The notes below the pieces were generated by a model. That model made no database searches, was not told the origin of the DNA, and saw nothing but the letters and a program-made list of their open reading frames with translations. This document shows, piece by piece, positions 21,385 through 34,100 of a stretch of DNA of 64,000 bases. A program made the translations under genes and the position numbers. Each line of letters opens with the position of its first letter. Position 1 is the first letter of the stretch. This DNA comes from Forficula auricularia (lineage: Eukaryota; Arthropoda; Insecta; Dermaptera; Forficulidae): assembly GCA_024734495.1 (NCBI GenBank), contig JALMQS010000612.1, positions 821,979-885,978 on the forward strand, read 5' to 3'.

Positions 21385-22425
21385 AATATTAATTTCTATT
21401 AAATACCATTTTGTTGATGATACAAATGCAAGATATAGACTCTATTACTTTTCTAACAAAAATTATTATAATTTGGATGACATTTCTTTTGAATATTAGT
21501 TAAATAATCATTAATTGTTTTATTATATTTAAAGTTAATTTATCATCCCAATTAAGACTGAGATTTGATGTATTTTTAAAAGATGTTGATGGAAAAAATT
21601 GTAATATATTTTTTTATACATATAATAGTATATAATATACCATATATATTTAAAAAGAGAAGGTTACGTTTCATTCATTCATTTATTCATGGACACGCAC
21701 AGCCTGGACCTAGAAAAAGAAATTTGGACTGTATATTCTGTTCAAAATTGCCACAATTTTTCACCATGGTCAAATCAGTCATTAGCTTTATTCGTTTTGG
21801 AAATGGCGTGTGTGCCTTAAGTTGAGTCAAGTGCTCCATCTGGTGTCACTTTTTTTCAGCTGGGGCACTTCAGGTGTGCCCCAGGTTGGACCACTCTAAA
21901 AATAATGCATCGAAAGCACATGGCTATATTCGAATAACGAAATTTAAAAAAAAAATAGAAAATATGCAGATTAATCGGATTCGAAACAAATATAATTTAA
22001 TTAATTTCACCTACCCTCATCCTGAAATTCATTGTCCCCAACATCGCCTTCAGCAGAGCATCCTAAGCTGTAAACCTATCACCAATTTTTTATTAATTTG
22101 AGGTGTATTTTATTTATAAAGAATAAATTCACTTGTGCCTCTACGATGCTTGGAAATATAACTTATTGTTTGTTTTTTTTATGGCTTTTCGGCCCTTCTA
22201 TGTCCGTCCAAAATTAATTGAAGTAGAAGGCACTGTTTAATTATTCCCTTTATTATTATTGTTATTATTATATAAATAAATACAAATCTTTTATGAAAAT
22301 CAATCTCCAAACACATTTTTATAAGACGTATGAATATTGTTTTTTATTAAAGATTTGCATTTATTTATACATATATCAAAACATTATAATATAATTATAA
22401 TAGAATATGTTTTTTATTATTATTA
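21385..22425. other. No identified gene
   Basis: AT-rich with scattered balanced patches (21690-21900). No conserved frame. Confidence 0.45.
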
Positions 22426-22427
22426 AA

Positions 22428-22740
22428 GGAGACAATAAAAAATGTTGTCACCCCGGGGGGGGGGGGGATAGAAACTTATTTAATAAAAAATAATTAGTAT
22501 CGTAAATTGGCTAATGGCTAGAAAGGTCGAAAAGCCAAAAAAAATGTGTCTTCTTCTAGAAAAATAAATTTTGCCCTTAAAACTGTAGTCTCTTTATAAA
22601 TAAGTTAAAAATGTATTTAATTTTATTTATTTTCTTTCATTATAACCTACTTATTAAAAATTTATTTTTCCAGCAGAAGAAACTAATATTGTCTCCTTTA
22701 ATTTATAAAAATTCTGCTTCTTTCGGCAAAAATAAGCTTT
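22428..22740 (+). mobile_element. Hairpin-plus-tail element, disrupted by a SINE
   Basis: GGAGACAATAAAAAATG at the left and AATATTGTCTCC (about 22690) are complementary outer arms, with AGAAAAATAAATTTT / AAAATTTATTTTTCC internal arms. The tail ATAAAAATTCTGCTTCTTTC then GGCAAAAATAAGCTTTCAA matches the family. It has decayed more than the 41731 copy. Confidence 0.6.
22450..22540 (+). mobile_element. 5'-truncated tRNA-SINE fragment nested in the hairpin element
   Basis: It contains AGTATCGTAAATTGGCTAAT, GCTAGAAAGG and AAAAGCCAAAAAAA, as in the SINE at 18812. The near-duplicate AAAAAATGT(T)GTC lies on both sides. Confidence 0.7.
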
Positions 22741-22899
22741 CAATTTAATTTTTTTTTATAATCAATGTAATAATAACAAATAAACGACTTAAAAGAATAA
22801 TTTATATAAATAATTTAATAAAATAATAACCTAACTGGTCATTCATTATTCTAAATTAAATAACAATAATATATTCAAGTTTAAAACAGAGTATATAAA

Positions 22900-23800
22900 A
22901 AATCGGTGTTTTGAAATTCAAAATGGTGCGAAGCTTAACTAAGGGCGCCCAAAGTGACCATGCTCAGTGAGCATGTTCACTTGAGGCACGCCACAAGAAG
23001 GCCCAGTGGTGCCACAACTATCTCAAAACGAATAGGGCTGGGGCACACCAAGTCGGTTGGTAATCCTAAACGAATATGGTTTAGTGACTTGAGGCTAACA
23101 TAAGGGCGCCCAAAGCACTCAAAACGAATAAAGCTATTATATCAACGCACCCGGACCCCTATAGTCGGCATTTGCAACTACACTCCCCACCAACTTTTTT
23201 GCTCTCGAAATACTGGCTAATGCGCCCACTCGGTCTTATACTCTCAACAACCAAAGGGTAAACTTCTCTTAGAATTACTCTATGTGTGCTATTCGCTAGG
23301 CTTGTATGAGCCTGAAGGTAAGAATGTTCTGATAGCTAAAATTCATATCCTATACGTGTTCATATCTTTAATTATTTTCTCTCTTCTATCCTGAAGGTTC
23401 TGCAATGTATATGTATTTTGGCGCCCACTCGCTTGGTGACCAGCAAAAAACATATACAAACCTTTGCCCTAATCCACATGCGGCAATAATCTAAGGTTTT
23501 TTACACTACGCAATCGCTAACCCATGCTTAGCAAAAAACCTGTTTAATTCCCAATCCTTGCATACGGCAAGAAACACACCCAAACTTTTCTGGGCAAGCA
23601 GCCCCGGACTTGGAGCGTCGAGCATAGACGCCTAGCACACGCCCACTCAGTGCACTTTTGCGCAAGGGAACAATAGGAACGGCGAGCCAGCCTCCAATAA
23701 CCTATACTTTTCCCAAATACAATCCTTCTTATCACATCAATCTACTCTACACTACACTTTTATCAAAACCTTCCCTTTATTAATTGCTGAATAAATTTTA
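22900..23800. other. GC-richer interval without recognisable gene
   Basis: CTAAGGGCGCCCAAAG-type words repeat (22940, 23100) and CGAATA..GGCTGGGGCAC segments suggest old dispersed repeats. Short frames show no family resemblance. Confidence 0.4.
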
Positions 23801-24937
23801 TATATATAAACGTTAAATTGTTTTACCTCTTTATTTCATCCACTTTTGAAGAGAACTACCTTGTCTTCCCTCCATTTTTGTTCTTTTACAGGATATCATA
23901 TGTGTATAATAATAATTAACTAGATAATTACAAACTAGCCCCTATCGAAACATTTCTTTCATTATAAAGTAAATAACAGATTCCTTGAGGCCTTACAGCC
24001 CTCATAACAAAAAGGAGCGATACTTTCAACATATCCTTTTTACGAATTATGGGTGTGATAAGTGGGATTTTTTTGAAATTCGAACCCTAAAGGGAGAAAG
24101 GTAACGAAAATCGGATTTCTGAGTTTTTCAAGATCTCTCAAACCCGAAAAGATATAGATATGGTATTAGCTTAGAAAGGTGAAGAATTAAAATACTAAAA
24201 AACCTATTTGGGTATTTTATTCTTTTTTTCCTTCTTTTCTTTCTTTTGGAAGATATAGTCATTTTGGGGTAAATTTTTTAAATTTTTAATGTTTTCTATC
24301 TCTTCGGGTTTCTAAGTTATATGTTATTATGCTATAGCATTGAATTTTGGTACATAAGTCTATTATATTGTTGAAATAATAGCTCGGAAAGGTTTATTCA
24401 TTTTTTCAAAATTTGACACATGAACCGAAAAAATTGTTTTTTTTTGAATTTTGGGGTCTTAAACACAAAAAAAGGTTTCTATGTTTTTAAAGTTATTGAG
24501 CTCATATTTGGAATATATAGGTGTCTTTTTCAAATTACTAAAAAAAAACACTGTAAAATCGTTTTTTTAAATTTCACTTCACCGAGGAGGGGAGGAGGGG
24601 ATTTTTTGGAATATCATGTTTTTAAAAAATTTCATTTGAAATAGATTTTTTTTAAAAGTAGGTTTTTAGTTTTTGCTTAGAAATGTTAAGTAAATATAAA
24701 AATATAAAAACAGGTATTTGACCATTTTGCTTTACCCTTCTCTCCTCAATATCTATTTTGGGTTAAATTTTTTGGATTATTTAAACTCATGCTATTTTTG
24801 AGTTTCAGGATTCATTTTCGAAACAGGCGATTATTTTTCTTTGGTAATTTTTTCTAAATATCTTGAAAATGACAACACTAGTTTTGATAAAATTTAATAT
24901 TTTAATTAAGTTTCTTGAGGACCTCAAAAATTGTTAT

Positions 24938-25180
24938 AGGTGGGAGATAAATTTAACCGAATTTATCGCGCGGAGAAATTCCACCACTGCTCGAAGCCCC
25001 TAAAACCTTAGTAAATTGGATATTGAATTGTATCTAAGTTTCTGAGATTGGCTCGTGATCCCGGCTTCTTTTCCTTCTGCTCTGTTCTTTTCACGATGGA
25101 GGAGCCCAGCCCATACAGGCGCTTCAGGGGATCCACCTTCTGGTGTATCTCCTTTTCACATCAATATCATTAAAAAAAAA
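24938..25180 (+). mobile_element. SINE-like repeat with LINE-derived 3' end, copy 2
   Basis: Same start (GTGGGAGATAAATTTAACC) and same end (CTTCTGGTGTATCTCC, CACATCAATATCAT, A-run) as 15568-15800, with about 15% divergence by eye. Confidence 0.6.
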
Positions 25181-25354
25181 TATAACGTTTTTAGTAAAAT
25201 TATATTTTAAAGTACTTTACTCTACAGTAAGATAGTAGGAACCTACTTTTTTTAATTCTTTAAAATTTATTTATTTTTTCGTTTGAATATAGCTTATTTA
25301 ACCTTGCTTAAGTAATAATAGGCTTCTGTAAAATGTTGAATTTTAATGGAAATT

Positions 25355-25660
25355 GTATAAGTAACCATAGCAACTGCGTTGTTATCGTATCAGTTACGTT
25401 TGCTGAAGATCTAAAGAAATCGGCGTAAAATTAAAAATAGCCATCAATTCTTATCTAATACTTGAGGAATAACCATTTTTAACATTTTGACCATCAATGG
25501 TATCCATTGTTGAAGACATGTAGGAATCGACTTAAAATAAAAAACATCGATCGATTCTTATCTTTTACTTTTTTAGCCAAAATCTCTAAGTACTTATTCT
25601 AGTTTCTAGATATAGCTTAAGTGTCAAATCCCAAAGCTCTGCGTTTTGCAATATACGCAG
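25355..25660 (+). repeat. Dispersed repeat, second copy at 33700
   Basis: CCATAGCAACTGCGTTGTTA, TATCAGTTAC, GAAGATC and AATAGCCATC blocks are shared in order with 33700-33880, and CAAAGCTCTG lies further on near 34090. Confidence 0.65.
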
Positions 25661-25869
25661 ATATGGACGTTAAAAATATTTATTTTGAGGCTCTCCTAAT
25701 TTACACGCCATTCCTTTAATTCAATCGGATAAAAATTTATACACGACTAATAACTTATGAAACACTTGATCGATACGCTGATTTTATCAAAAATCGTTAG
25801 AGCCATTTTTGAGAAAATCCCAAAAAATCGAAAAATCTTTCAAGATTAATTGTGCAAAATTTGGGTCTG

Positions 25870-26300
25870 ATCAAACAAAAACCTCTTATTTTTACTTTGC
25901 CAGGGTATGGTCAAGTATTGTAATGGTGCATAGGAAAAGTGTTTTTTACTTCGAAATTACTCAAAAATGGCTGAAACTATTTTGATTGAAAAAATTGGAC
26001 GAAACAATGGCATTTCGGTCTACAAAAAAGCCTTAATAAGTGAACATTAAAAAAATGATATTTTTTGAGATAATAACTGTTTTGTCAAGATGTCTATTAG
26101 TACGTTAGTTAGTGCATTCGTATGGTATGTTCGTGAGTTACTAAATTTTTGTGGACGCACTAGCTCAAAAACTAGTGTGAATATCAAAAGGAAATTTCAC
26201 ATGTAGTTTTAGTGCATTGAGATTAAGAGCTGATAAGATTTTGGCTGAAATCGAACGCAAAATTAAGGGGGTGGGAAGTGGGGTTAAAAAAATTAAAATT
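25870..26300 (+). repeat. Dispersed repeat, inverted relative at 41420-41960
   Basis: It shares (complemented) GGCTGAAACTATTTTGATT, CATTTCGGTCTA, GTACGTTAGTTAG-like and the GGTATGGTCAAGTATTGTAAT word with 41420-41960. Related words recur at 36750 and 38770. Confidence 0.6.
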
Positions 26301-26873
26301 ATAAGATTTTCAAACTAAAAAAACAAGAAAAATGAAATACCATATATCTACTATAAAATGAAATTATAATGACGAAAAGATTTTATTTTTCTGGGTTCAA
26401 AATTGTGTGGAGGGGGGGGGCTTTAAGACGATATATCAAAACAAGTTCTTCATAGTTACAAAACAAATAATTGCATATATACTTCGTTTGAATAATAAAT
26501 ATTTGGAGTCAATTTGGGAGATTTTTTGAACACCGTCATTAAACTCTTTATAAGTTTCTTAGAAATGGTCAACAAACTGTCATAAGCTTGATAATTCCAT
26601 GGTTAGTTAAAATTAAATTCATTAAAATGTAATTTTTCACGAAAAAGCGCTTTTATTAAGAAAACTTGATGTTTTAGGTGTAGGGACATGATATATCGCC
26701 TTAAAAGCATTTTCCTTCGTCCTTCAATTTATTGAGTAATATACGGGGGTTCTCATTTGAAAAAACGAACTTTTTGACCCCTTTTTATAAATACCGGAAA
26801 TAATGAGTAATCCTAAGCGCGCCCTGTATAATATGGAGTCGATTTTTCTGTGTAAATTAAATACTTCGGGTCT

Positions 26874-26973
26874 NNNNNNNNNNNNNNNNNNNNNNNNNNN
26901 NNNNNNNNNNNNNNNNNNNNNNNNNNNNNNNNNNNNNNNNNNNNNNNNNNNNNNNNNNNNNNNNNNNNNNNNN
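26874..26973. other. Assembly gap (100 N)
   Basis: Exactly 100 unknown bases, the usual placeholder for a gap of unknown size. Order and distance across it should not be trusted. Confidence 0.99.
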
Positions 26974-27284
26974 ACTTCCAAAATATTTCCATTATATTTG
27001 GTTATATCATTATGATACGTAGGCTCTTTTGGACGTTTATTTTAAACTTAAAAATATTAAAACAATCACTAGAAGTAGCCAAAGGGAAGTTAGACTATCT
27101 TCTCTGTCTTTAATATCAATTAAAAAAATCTAATATTAATTTTAAAAAATAACGAAAAATTATATGATCTGATTATCGATGAAATTCGAAAAAATGAAGG
27201 CTTGTTTTTTGGACAGCATCCTCTGGTCGAAAAGTTACCATCCGCCAGTGATATACACATAAACATAATGCAAATTTATTCATT

Positions 27285-27519
27285 TAATTTGAAAGTTTAT
27301 AATAGGAAAATAAGGACAAGTAAAAACTTGTGACTTTTTTATTTATCAGCCAATGTTTCGTCGACTTTGCCGACTTCTTCAGGAGCTTCAAATAGTCACA
27401 CATTTGATTGATTGATTGATTTATTTATTTGAAGCCCTGAAGAAGTCGGCAAAGGCTCATAAATAAAACGTCACAAGTTTTTACTTGTCCTTATTTTCCT
27501 ATTATAAACTTTCAAATTA
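27285..27519. mobile_element. Fold-back element with hammerhead motif
   Basis: Arms pair from TAATTTGAAAGTTTATAATA (27285) to its complement ending at about 27519, including AAGGACAAGTAAAAACTTGT. The centre is ATTGATTGATTGATTTATT. The left arm carries a full motif on the - strand. The right arm retains CTGAAGAAGTCGGCAAAG but has lost the GAAA box. Confidence 0.8.
27348..27388 (-). ncRNA. Hammerhead-ribozyme-like motif
   Basis: On the - strand: CTGAAGA (27382-27376), stem II GTCG/CGAC around GCAAAGT, GAAA (27359-27356), then CATTGG. The sister arm has GCC before the core where this arm has CTC. GCC would pair with the GGC after the cleavage triplet, so stem I here is partly mismatched. Confidence 0.6.
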
Positions 27520-28259
27520 ATACAAATTATGGACGGAAATATTAATAATAATTTATTTATTTATTTTAATAATTTTTAATGAATTAGGTATCCGTTCAAG
27601 GTGAAGGTCTTATTAGATATCTATCTTATTATTATTATTCCATAATTCTATAGAGATTTTTGTCACAAAATTTTGAAAAAATGTAATAATTTAGACGAAT
27701 TATTCTCTAATTATTCCATTCACTATACATTTTCAGTCAGTCAGGGTTGACCAATGACCATCTTTAGTAGTACTAAAATAATGGAATTTTTTTGTTAAGT
27801 ATAAAACCAACTCACACAGATTACATCTATACAACGATATCATCTTTAGCCCAACGCAAGAGAATCGCGTTGTTTCAAAATAGTCGCACAATGGTGACAA
27901 AAGGATTAATTAAATAATAATAAATTAGATATTTGATTCAGTTATGTGCGGGTGTGTGTATGTGTGTTTATGTAATATCGATATTTTAAAAGAAGTAAAT
28001 AAGAGAAAAAAGTAAATTTAAAACTTAATTTAGGTATTCGCTGTTTTGGTTCAAATCGCCTACCTCTTTACTTCATGAGTTTTGAGGTTTTTGAACTTTT
28101 TAAAAAAAATTCTAGACCTATTTTTTAACAGATATATACGTTCTTGTAGTGCATAAATTTTATCCCAGTTATTGTGAGAGAAGTTATTTAAATTAGTTTG
28201 AAAATTTTAAAAATATAAGAATTGTATCGCTGTTAGTAAGTATTGTAGTTTCATTGAAT

Positions 28260-29150
28260 CATTTGAATTGATAGATTTTTTTCTCAATTCTCCGTGTCTC
28301 AAGGTGTGCTCTATCATTTGGGCACGTCTTATCTTAAGATTCTTTCTCAGTGTTCTCTTTTATCCAATTTTTTCAAGAATTTGTTCGTTTGTAATTCTAC
28401 TCATCTATTTAATCTTTCGGTAGAACTACTTATATTTCGAAGGCCTCCAGATTTTTTCGCTCAGCCTCTCCAATCGACCAGGTTTCAAATTCGTACTTGA
28501 CGGAGTCCCATACATATGCTTTCAGCAACATATTTGTAAGCTGATTTAGGAGTAGCATAATAATTTTGTTTTGAATTAAACCTAATTTTAGTTTGAGCAA
28601 TTCTGGATCTAATTTCTTTTTGGCTTCTTTCATCCTCCCAGATAGCAGAATTTCCTAACTTCTTTAAATTCATTCCGTATTTTGATCTCCTCTGATAAAA
28701 TTTGATTGTGTTCAAAGCTCCTCTAATTACGAAGTATGAGAAGTCTGCCCCCCGGGCAGCCTAGTATTGAATTCACGCAAAAAAAGGAAATAATTTCATA
28801 TTGTATTTAAATATCTGAAATGTGGAGAAAAATAATATTGAGCCATGATTTGTTTTCTGTCTGTATGTGTAGATTCCAATATCCACGATAACTCAAGAAC
28901 GGAAAGTTGTAGAAAGTTCATTCTTGTAGCAAAATGTTTGTATTTCCAACGCAGAAAACTGATTAGATTTCGGGGATTTCAGAACTTTCGGTTCAAAAAT
29001 GAAGAAACAACATTTTCATTGATTTTACTGTAATTTTAAGGCGATGTAATAGAGCGTACCGATTCTTGAAAAAGTTTTCACTTTTTTCCTCTATTTTGTT
29101 TTTATTTTCTCCTAGAAGAGCAATGTCACGAGCAAATTTAATCTTAGCAA
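28260..29150 (-). pseudogene. Decayed LINE fragment (family of the 8205 insert)
   Basis: Between about 28720 and 28420 the - strand reads, across frameshifts, LKKLGNSAIWEDERSQKEIR, SRIAQTKIRFNSKQ, YVWDSVKYEFETWSI and EAERKNLEAFEI. These match KSRIAQAKMGYNSKQ, YGCETWTIRKAER and LEAFEMW of the insert at 8205-8812. Upstream, near 29145-29100, KFARDIALLGE resembles a reverse-transcriptase catalytic motif with the first acidic residue lost. About 300 bp between them are unrelated. Non-functional. Confidence 0.75.
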
Positions 29151-29182
29151 TCTATTGTCCTTGAATTCTTCGACCACTTCTA

Positions 29183-30118
29183 CACCGGGTGTTTTTTATC
29201 TTGATACAGTCTTATAACTCAAAAACAGTGCATTATATGGAAAAAAGTTTCAAATAAAAGTTTATTTGTATCGAGGGGGAAACTAAACTACGCTATTGTT
29301 TGTCGACGTAGAACAAGCTTTCAAGGGTATTTCAAGGTCAAATTGTGTTTTTTAAATGGAAACCTATATATTTCTTTACATCATCTTAGTCTACAAAAAA
29401 AACTGAACAACTTTCATAAGAACTATTTTTTTATACGACATCAAATAAACAAAATACATGAATCAATTAGATCTCAAAAAAATCCTAATAATTATTTTTA
29501 ACAATTATTCAACTTAATTATCAAATAATAATGATTAAATAATTAATTATTAAATAAATAATTATTAAATTGAAAAGTCACAACAATGAAAATAAGTGTT
29601 TATAATGATATTAAAACTTCGTTATACATCAGATTTAAGAGATTATTTTCTACTTAATAGAACTATTTAAAATTCTTGAGTTTAAAAAAGTTTATTTCTC
29701 GTGTCAATCCAGTAGATAGTTATATTGTATTACTATAATAAAAATGGAGTATTTTTTTTGAAGACAGAATTGAAATGGTCTTAATTTATGCGGTGAATGT
29801 GGAAGAAGTGTTATGGGGCTGCCATTGAAATGGATGCCGAGCGTTTTCCTGATAGGAATACACCCTCACAAGCTTCATTTTATCGTGTTGTAAATCTGTT
29901 AAAAAAATAAGGAAATTGGAACTGGAATTCATCCAGAAGACTTGCGATACACTCTGGAATGTCACAGAACATAGTGGGAAAATTATTAAATTATTAATTA
30001 TTATTAAATTATTTATGTTTCCCCCTGATATAAATAAACTTTTTTTTGAAAGTTTTTTCATCATATAATGCAGTTTTTGAGTTATTAGACTGTCTCAAGA
30101 TAAAAAAAAGCCGGTACC
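29183..30118. mobile_element. Internally deleted DNA transposon
   Basis: Inverted ends: TTTTTTATCTTGATACAGTC with ACTCAAAAACAGTGCATTAT on the left, and the complement of ATAATGCAGTTTTTGAGTTA with GACTGTCTCAAGATAAAAAA on the right (about 50 paired bases). TA flanks both sides (29181-29182; 30119-30120). The interior retains one short coding relic (29744-29925). Confidence 0.75.
29744..29925 (+). pseudogene. DUF4817-type helix-turn-helix relic
   Basis: Across two or three frameshifts it reads MEYFFEDRIEMVLIYGECGR then AAIEMDAERFPDRNTPSQAS and FYRVVNLLKK. This matches the pattern I know from DUF4817-type N-terminal domains of arthropod transposase-like proteins (MVLIYGECGRN..AARLYAERFPNR.HPS..F.RVV..L). 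Only this domain remains between the terminal repeats, and no catalytic domain is visible. Confidence 0.7.
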
Positions 30119-30403
30119 TATAGATATACTAGTAGTCGAAAATCATGGGCTTTGGCGAAGTTAAGGAGTTTTCCTAGAGGGTCAGCCGGCCAACTCGAAT
30201 AACCACAAGGTTTTTAATTTCGGTAATCCGATTGGTATTTCAATATTTTTTTTAATTATTTGACTTTAAATGTATACGGGTTGAACAGATTAGTAGAAAT
30301 TCAATAACAAGTGAATCTTTATATGGTATCATTTGAACATACTATTCAAATTGAAAACAATAGGTTATTCTTTTATTTAAATTAATTTGTTTCAGTTAAT
30401 CGG

Positions 30404-30409
30404 TCAGTT
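30404..30409 (+). promoter_or_regulatory. Possible initiator (TCAGTT) of LRRC58
   Basis: TCAGTT is the arthropod initiator consensus. A GGACGG word lies about 25 nt downstream, near but not exactly at the DPE position. It falls about 200 nt before the start codon in a locally GC-richer stretch. Placement is tentative. Confidence 0.3.
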
Positions 30410-30604
30410 CATCTGCGTTTATCTCAATTCGGACGGTCACACAGCGACTCTAGACTAGACACTTTCCAGCGTTGCCAGCTTGCATCACCTTGACATGTTT
30501 CAGAGGCTGTTGCCGAAGGCAACATCGTATTAGCGATATTAAATAAGTAGATTGATAACATTTTGAACCAGTCCGAGTTGAGACGGTGATCTCGTCAGTG
30601 AGCC

Positions 30605-31107
30605 ATGGACTGTTACACATCGGACAGCAGCGGCAGCGACAGCGATGCCTCTGCAGAGCGAGAACGTCGAACCATCGATTATGCCCATTTGATGCTCAAC
30701 GAAGAGGAAGTTCAAATTAATTTAGAAGAATTCGTGAAGCAACGTGTGCCTAGTACCATCGAGATTGCCATTTTGAACAATAATCGAATTTCAAAGCTAC
30801 CTCTGGTCGTCTCCCAATTCAACAATTTGCGTGTATTAGATTTAAGCGGAAATCGGTTAACCCATTTGCCAACAGAGATCACTCATTTGACGCAATTACA
30901 AAAGCTGATTGCAAAAAATAATCAACTGAATGAGGATGGTCTCCCAAAGAGTTTGGAATGTTGGAAAATATTGAAAGATTTGAATTTAAGTGGCAATCGA
31001 TTCCGGACAATTCCAGGACAAACCTTTGAGCTTCAATCCCTAAAATATCTCTATCTAGGTGGGAATCAAATTCAAGCCATTCCAAAAGATGTTTGGAAAC
31101 TAAAAAG
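30605..31107 (+). CDS. LRRC58: LRRC58 exon 1 (coding)
   Basis: 503 nt, 167 codons plus two bases (AG), donor AAG|GTAAGC. It encodes the N-terminus and the first LRRs through PKDVWKLK. The split codon AG+T gives Ser, restoring KLKSLQVLNL across the junction. Confidence 0.93.
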
Positions 31108-34100
31108 GTAAGCAAACAAAAACTTGTTTCTTTCTCATTTGAATATTTTATATACGTCTAAATGAATATTTTCGCAATCACATTAAAACCAAGGTTGTGA
31201 AGTTGTATTCATAAAAGTTTACCATCATGCAGAAAGGAGCCCCCCCCCCCCGCCCCTACCCCCATCAAGTATAAAATCAGAAGTCAAATATGGTGATAAT
31301 ATAAATTATATGCTAAACCACTTAGGTCCAGTTTGGCTATTTCCGGTCAATCTTGAAGGTCAACTTAGTCTTGGAGTCAAATAACTTTTAGATTGATTAA
31401 ATGGTTTCGCAAATATCTTAGCTGATTTAGTGGGCAGTCTAAAGTTTGACTGGAGGTGGACAAACTGGCCTTAATTAGTACAATGAATAAATTAATACAT
31501 ATATAGCTAAATAGTGGAAGGATGATAAGAAATGACAAATAAGATACTTAATGGAGATTAACTTCTGCAATGTCATATTCACTCATTCCGTGAGTGTGCC
31601 CCGCGGCATTCTAGCGAGGGGCGCAGCGATTCTGGGTTTATCTTATGCGACTTTTAAGCATTAAATACCCCCCTTCATAGTTAAATTAGTGTCAAAACGA
31701 GCCAACGCATTTGTCAATTTGCTTAAGCCTATGTCTTCTAGAGAGCGGAGGAATTCTCTCCCTGCTCTTAACATTATCCCTCCCAAACTTTTTTAGGCTT
31801 CATTTAACTATACCAAAGAGCTTAGTGTCAATCGCTGATCGACTGTCAATAACTGGTATTTACACCCTATTCATAATCAAAGGCTAAAAGAAAATAAATT
31901 ATAAATACAAAGCCCATTTCTAACAAAAAGCTTACCTTAATTAAGCCAACATAGAATATCTCCGAAATCCAGGGGTGTCCAAGCACCCTCCCCCTATCAT
32001 CCTTCAAACACCGACTTTGATTTATATGGCTGCGGCGCCTGCTTTCGGTGGGCTCCTTGCTATTTTTCTATTGATATTATTATGTACTTTCTATTTATAG
32101 TGTACACAATTTTAATCTTCCATTCGGGTTTGTGGGGTTTGGAGTTAGGGAAGAGGAAAGAAACCCCTTTTGGGGTCAAAATATCAAAATATTTTAAATA
32201 CGAAATTTCATAAAAATACCTTCAGCCGTTTTTATGCCAATTGTGAGCGAAATTTCTGCGGACAGTCAGTAAATAGACAGACAAGCAAAAATTTTGTGGA
32301 AGTGGTTTTCTTTCATAACTTTCCTTGAGACGGGTACATCCAAAATTTGAGGCGATTTGGACCAATGTACAGACAAACGATTAATTTTATTATAATTGTT
32401 TTTATTTTAAATTAATTATCTCAAATGAGGCTTTATTAAAAAACTGAAACTGATGATCGTTTCCTTATGATCAGGAGAAGGTTAATTATTGAACAACTAT
32501 CTTCTTTTTCATAATTTTTTATTGTTGTTTCACATGGAGACAGTTTCGGCGGATATTCTCTGCCATCTTCAGTCCCTAGTAAGACATAGCAACATTTTCA
32601 ATATCAGTTAACACCTCATTCTCCTGTGGCATCTCACATTCAGAAAACACATATAAAGCACGCTGTAGATAACTTTTACAATTCTTTTAATATAAACAAT
32701 TGTCACATCGCAGCATTAAAACAACAGGATACAACTATGAATCTACACACTATAAATTAACAATCAATGCAGACAATCAAAATCATTTACTTGCTCCGCT
32801 TCAAAATTATTTTTTTTACTCTACAGGAAAGAAGAGTAAAAAATAATTTTGAAATTGGAGCAGAGGTGAATGATTTTTTGATTGTCTGCATTGATTGTTA
32901 ATTTTTTAATTTATTGTGTTGTTCAGTGGAGATTCATATAGTTGTATCCTGTTGTTTTTAAGGTTGCGATTGATAATTGTTTATATTAAAAGAATTGTAA
33001 AGGTTATCTACAGCTTGCCTGTTATATGTGTTTTCTGAATGTGAGATGCCACAGGAGAATGAGGTGTTAACTGATATTGAAAATGTTGCTATGTCTTACT
33101 AGGGACTGAAGATGGCAGAGAATATCCGCCGAAACTGTCTCCATGTGAAACAACAATAAAAAATTATGAAAAGGAAGATAGTTGTTCAATAATTAACCTT
33201 CTCCTGATCATAAGGAGACGATCATCAGTTTCCGAGTGTTTTTAATAAAGCCTCATTTGAGATAATTAATTTAAGATTAATTTTATATATATATATGTTT
33301 ATTTGCATCAAGTAGGGGACATATTCTTTGATTTTCTTTTAAGGGACTTCCACATGCTAACAAGGGGCAAGACGTAGTAGCAAAAAAAGTAGCGTATGGA
33401 CGACAATAACCATAGTCTTTTTACTCAATCTTTTTGAACAAACAAGAACATGAAAGACCTAATAAAAAGACCTATCGAGTAAAAGGCGCTTTAAAAATCA
33501 ACAACTCTTCTAATCTCGGCAAGAAAATATTCTCAATTTATAAAATAATTAGATTTGATGACATGGAAAACAAACAAAAAATTTACGGTCTCCTTCAAGT
33601 GTGACATCAAGTAGACTCCCCCATAAGTTATTAGTCATGTATAAATTTTAATCCCATTGAATTATAGGAAGAGGGTGTAGTAAATTAGGAGAGGAAATAT
33701 TACAAGTAGCCATAGCAACTGCGTTGTTATCATATCAGTTACTTTGAAGATCGAGAGGAATCGACTGAAAATCGAAAATAGCCATCGATTCTCATCTAAA
33801 ACTTGAGGATTGACCATTTTGAATTGCATTTTTAACGTTTCTATTATTGACTGAAGACATGGAAGAATCCACTTAAAACCAGGTCTCACTTCTGGGAAAA
33901 AAATATTTTGATTGATTTTTTTAATTAAACTAATTATTAAGAGGTGGTTGAATAAAAATGAATAATGTGGTTGAATCAAAATAAAACAAGTGATTGATTA
34001 AATAATAAACAAATAAATTACCGAGTGAAAGCTCGATCCTTCAGGTACTAAATATTTTAATCGTTCATATCTCATATACGATAAGTCACAGAGCTTTGGG

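Larger units (their letters stand above)
32401..33274. mobile_element. 874-bp fold-back with hammerheads in both arms and 12-bp target duplication
   Basis: GATTAATTTTAT occurs at 32389-32400 and 33275-33286. Arms of about 400 bp mirror each other from TCAAATGAGGCTTTATTAAA (32420) to TTTAATAAAGCCTCATTTGA (33241). Matched blocks include GGAGAAGGTTAATTATTGAA and GAATGAGGTGTTAACTGATA with their complements. The centre is near 32830. It lies in LRRC58 intron 1. The arms differ by only a few percent plus small indels. Confidence 0.9.

Noticed and set aside
26724..27015. Frames spanning the N run
   Set aside because: They cross the assembly gap and contain unknown residues.
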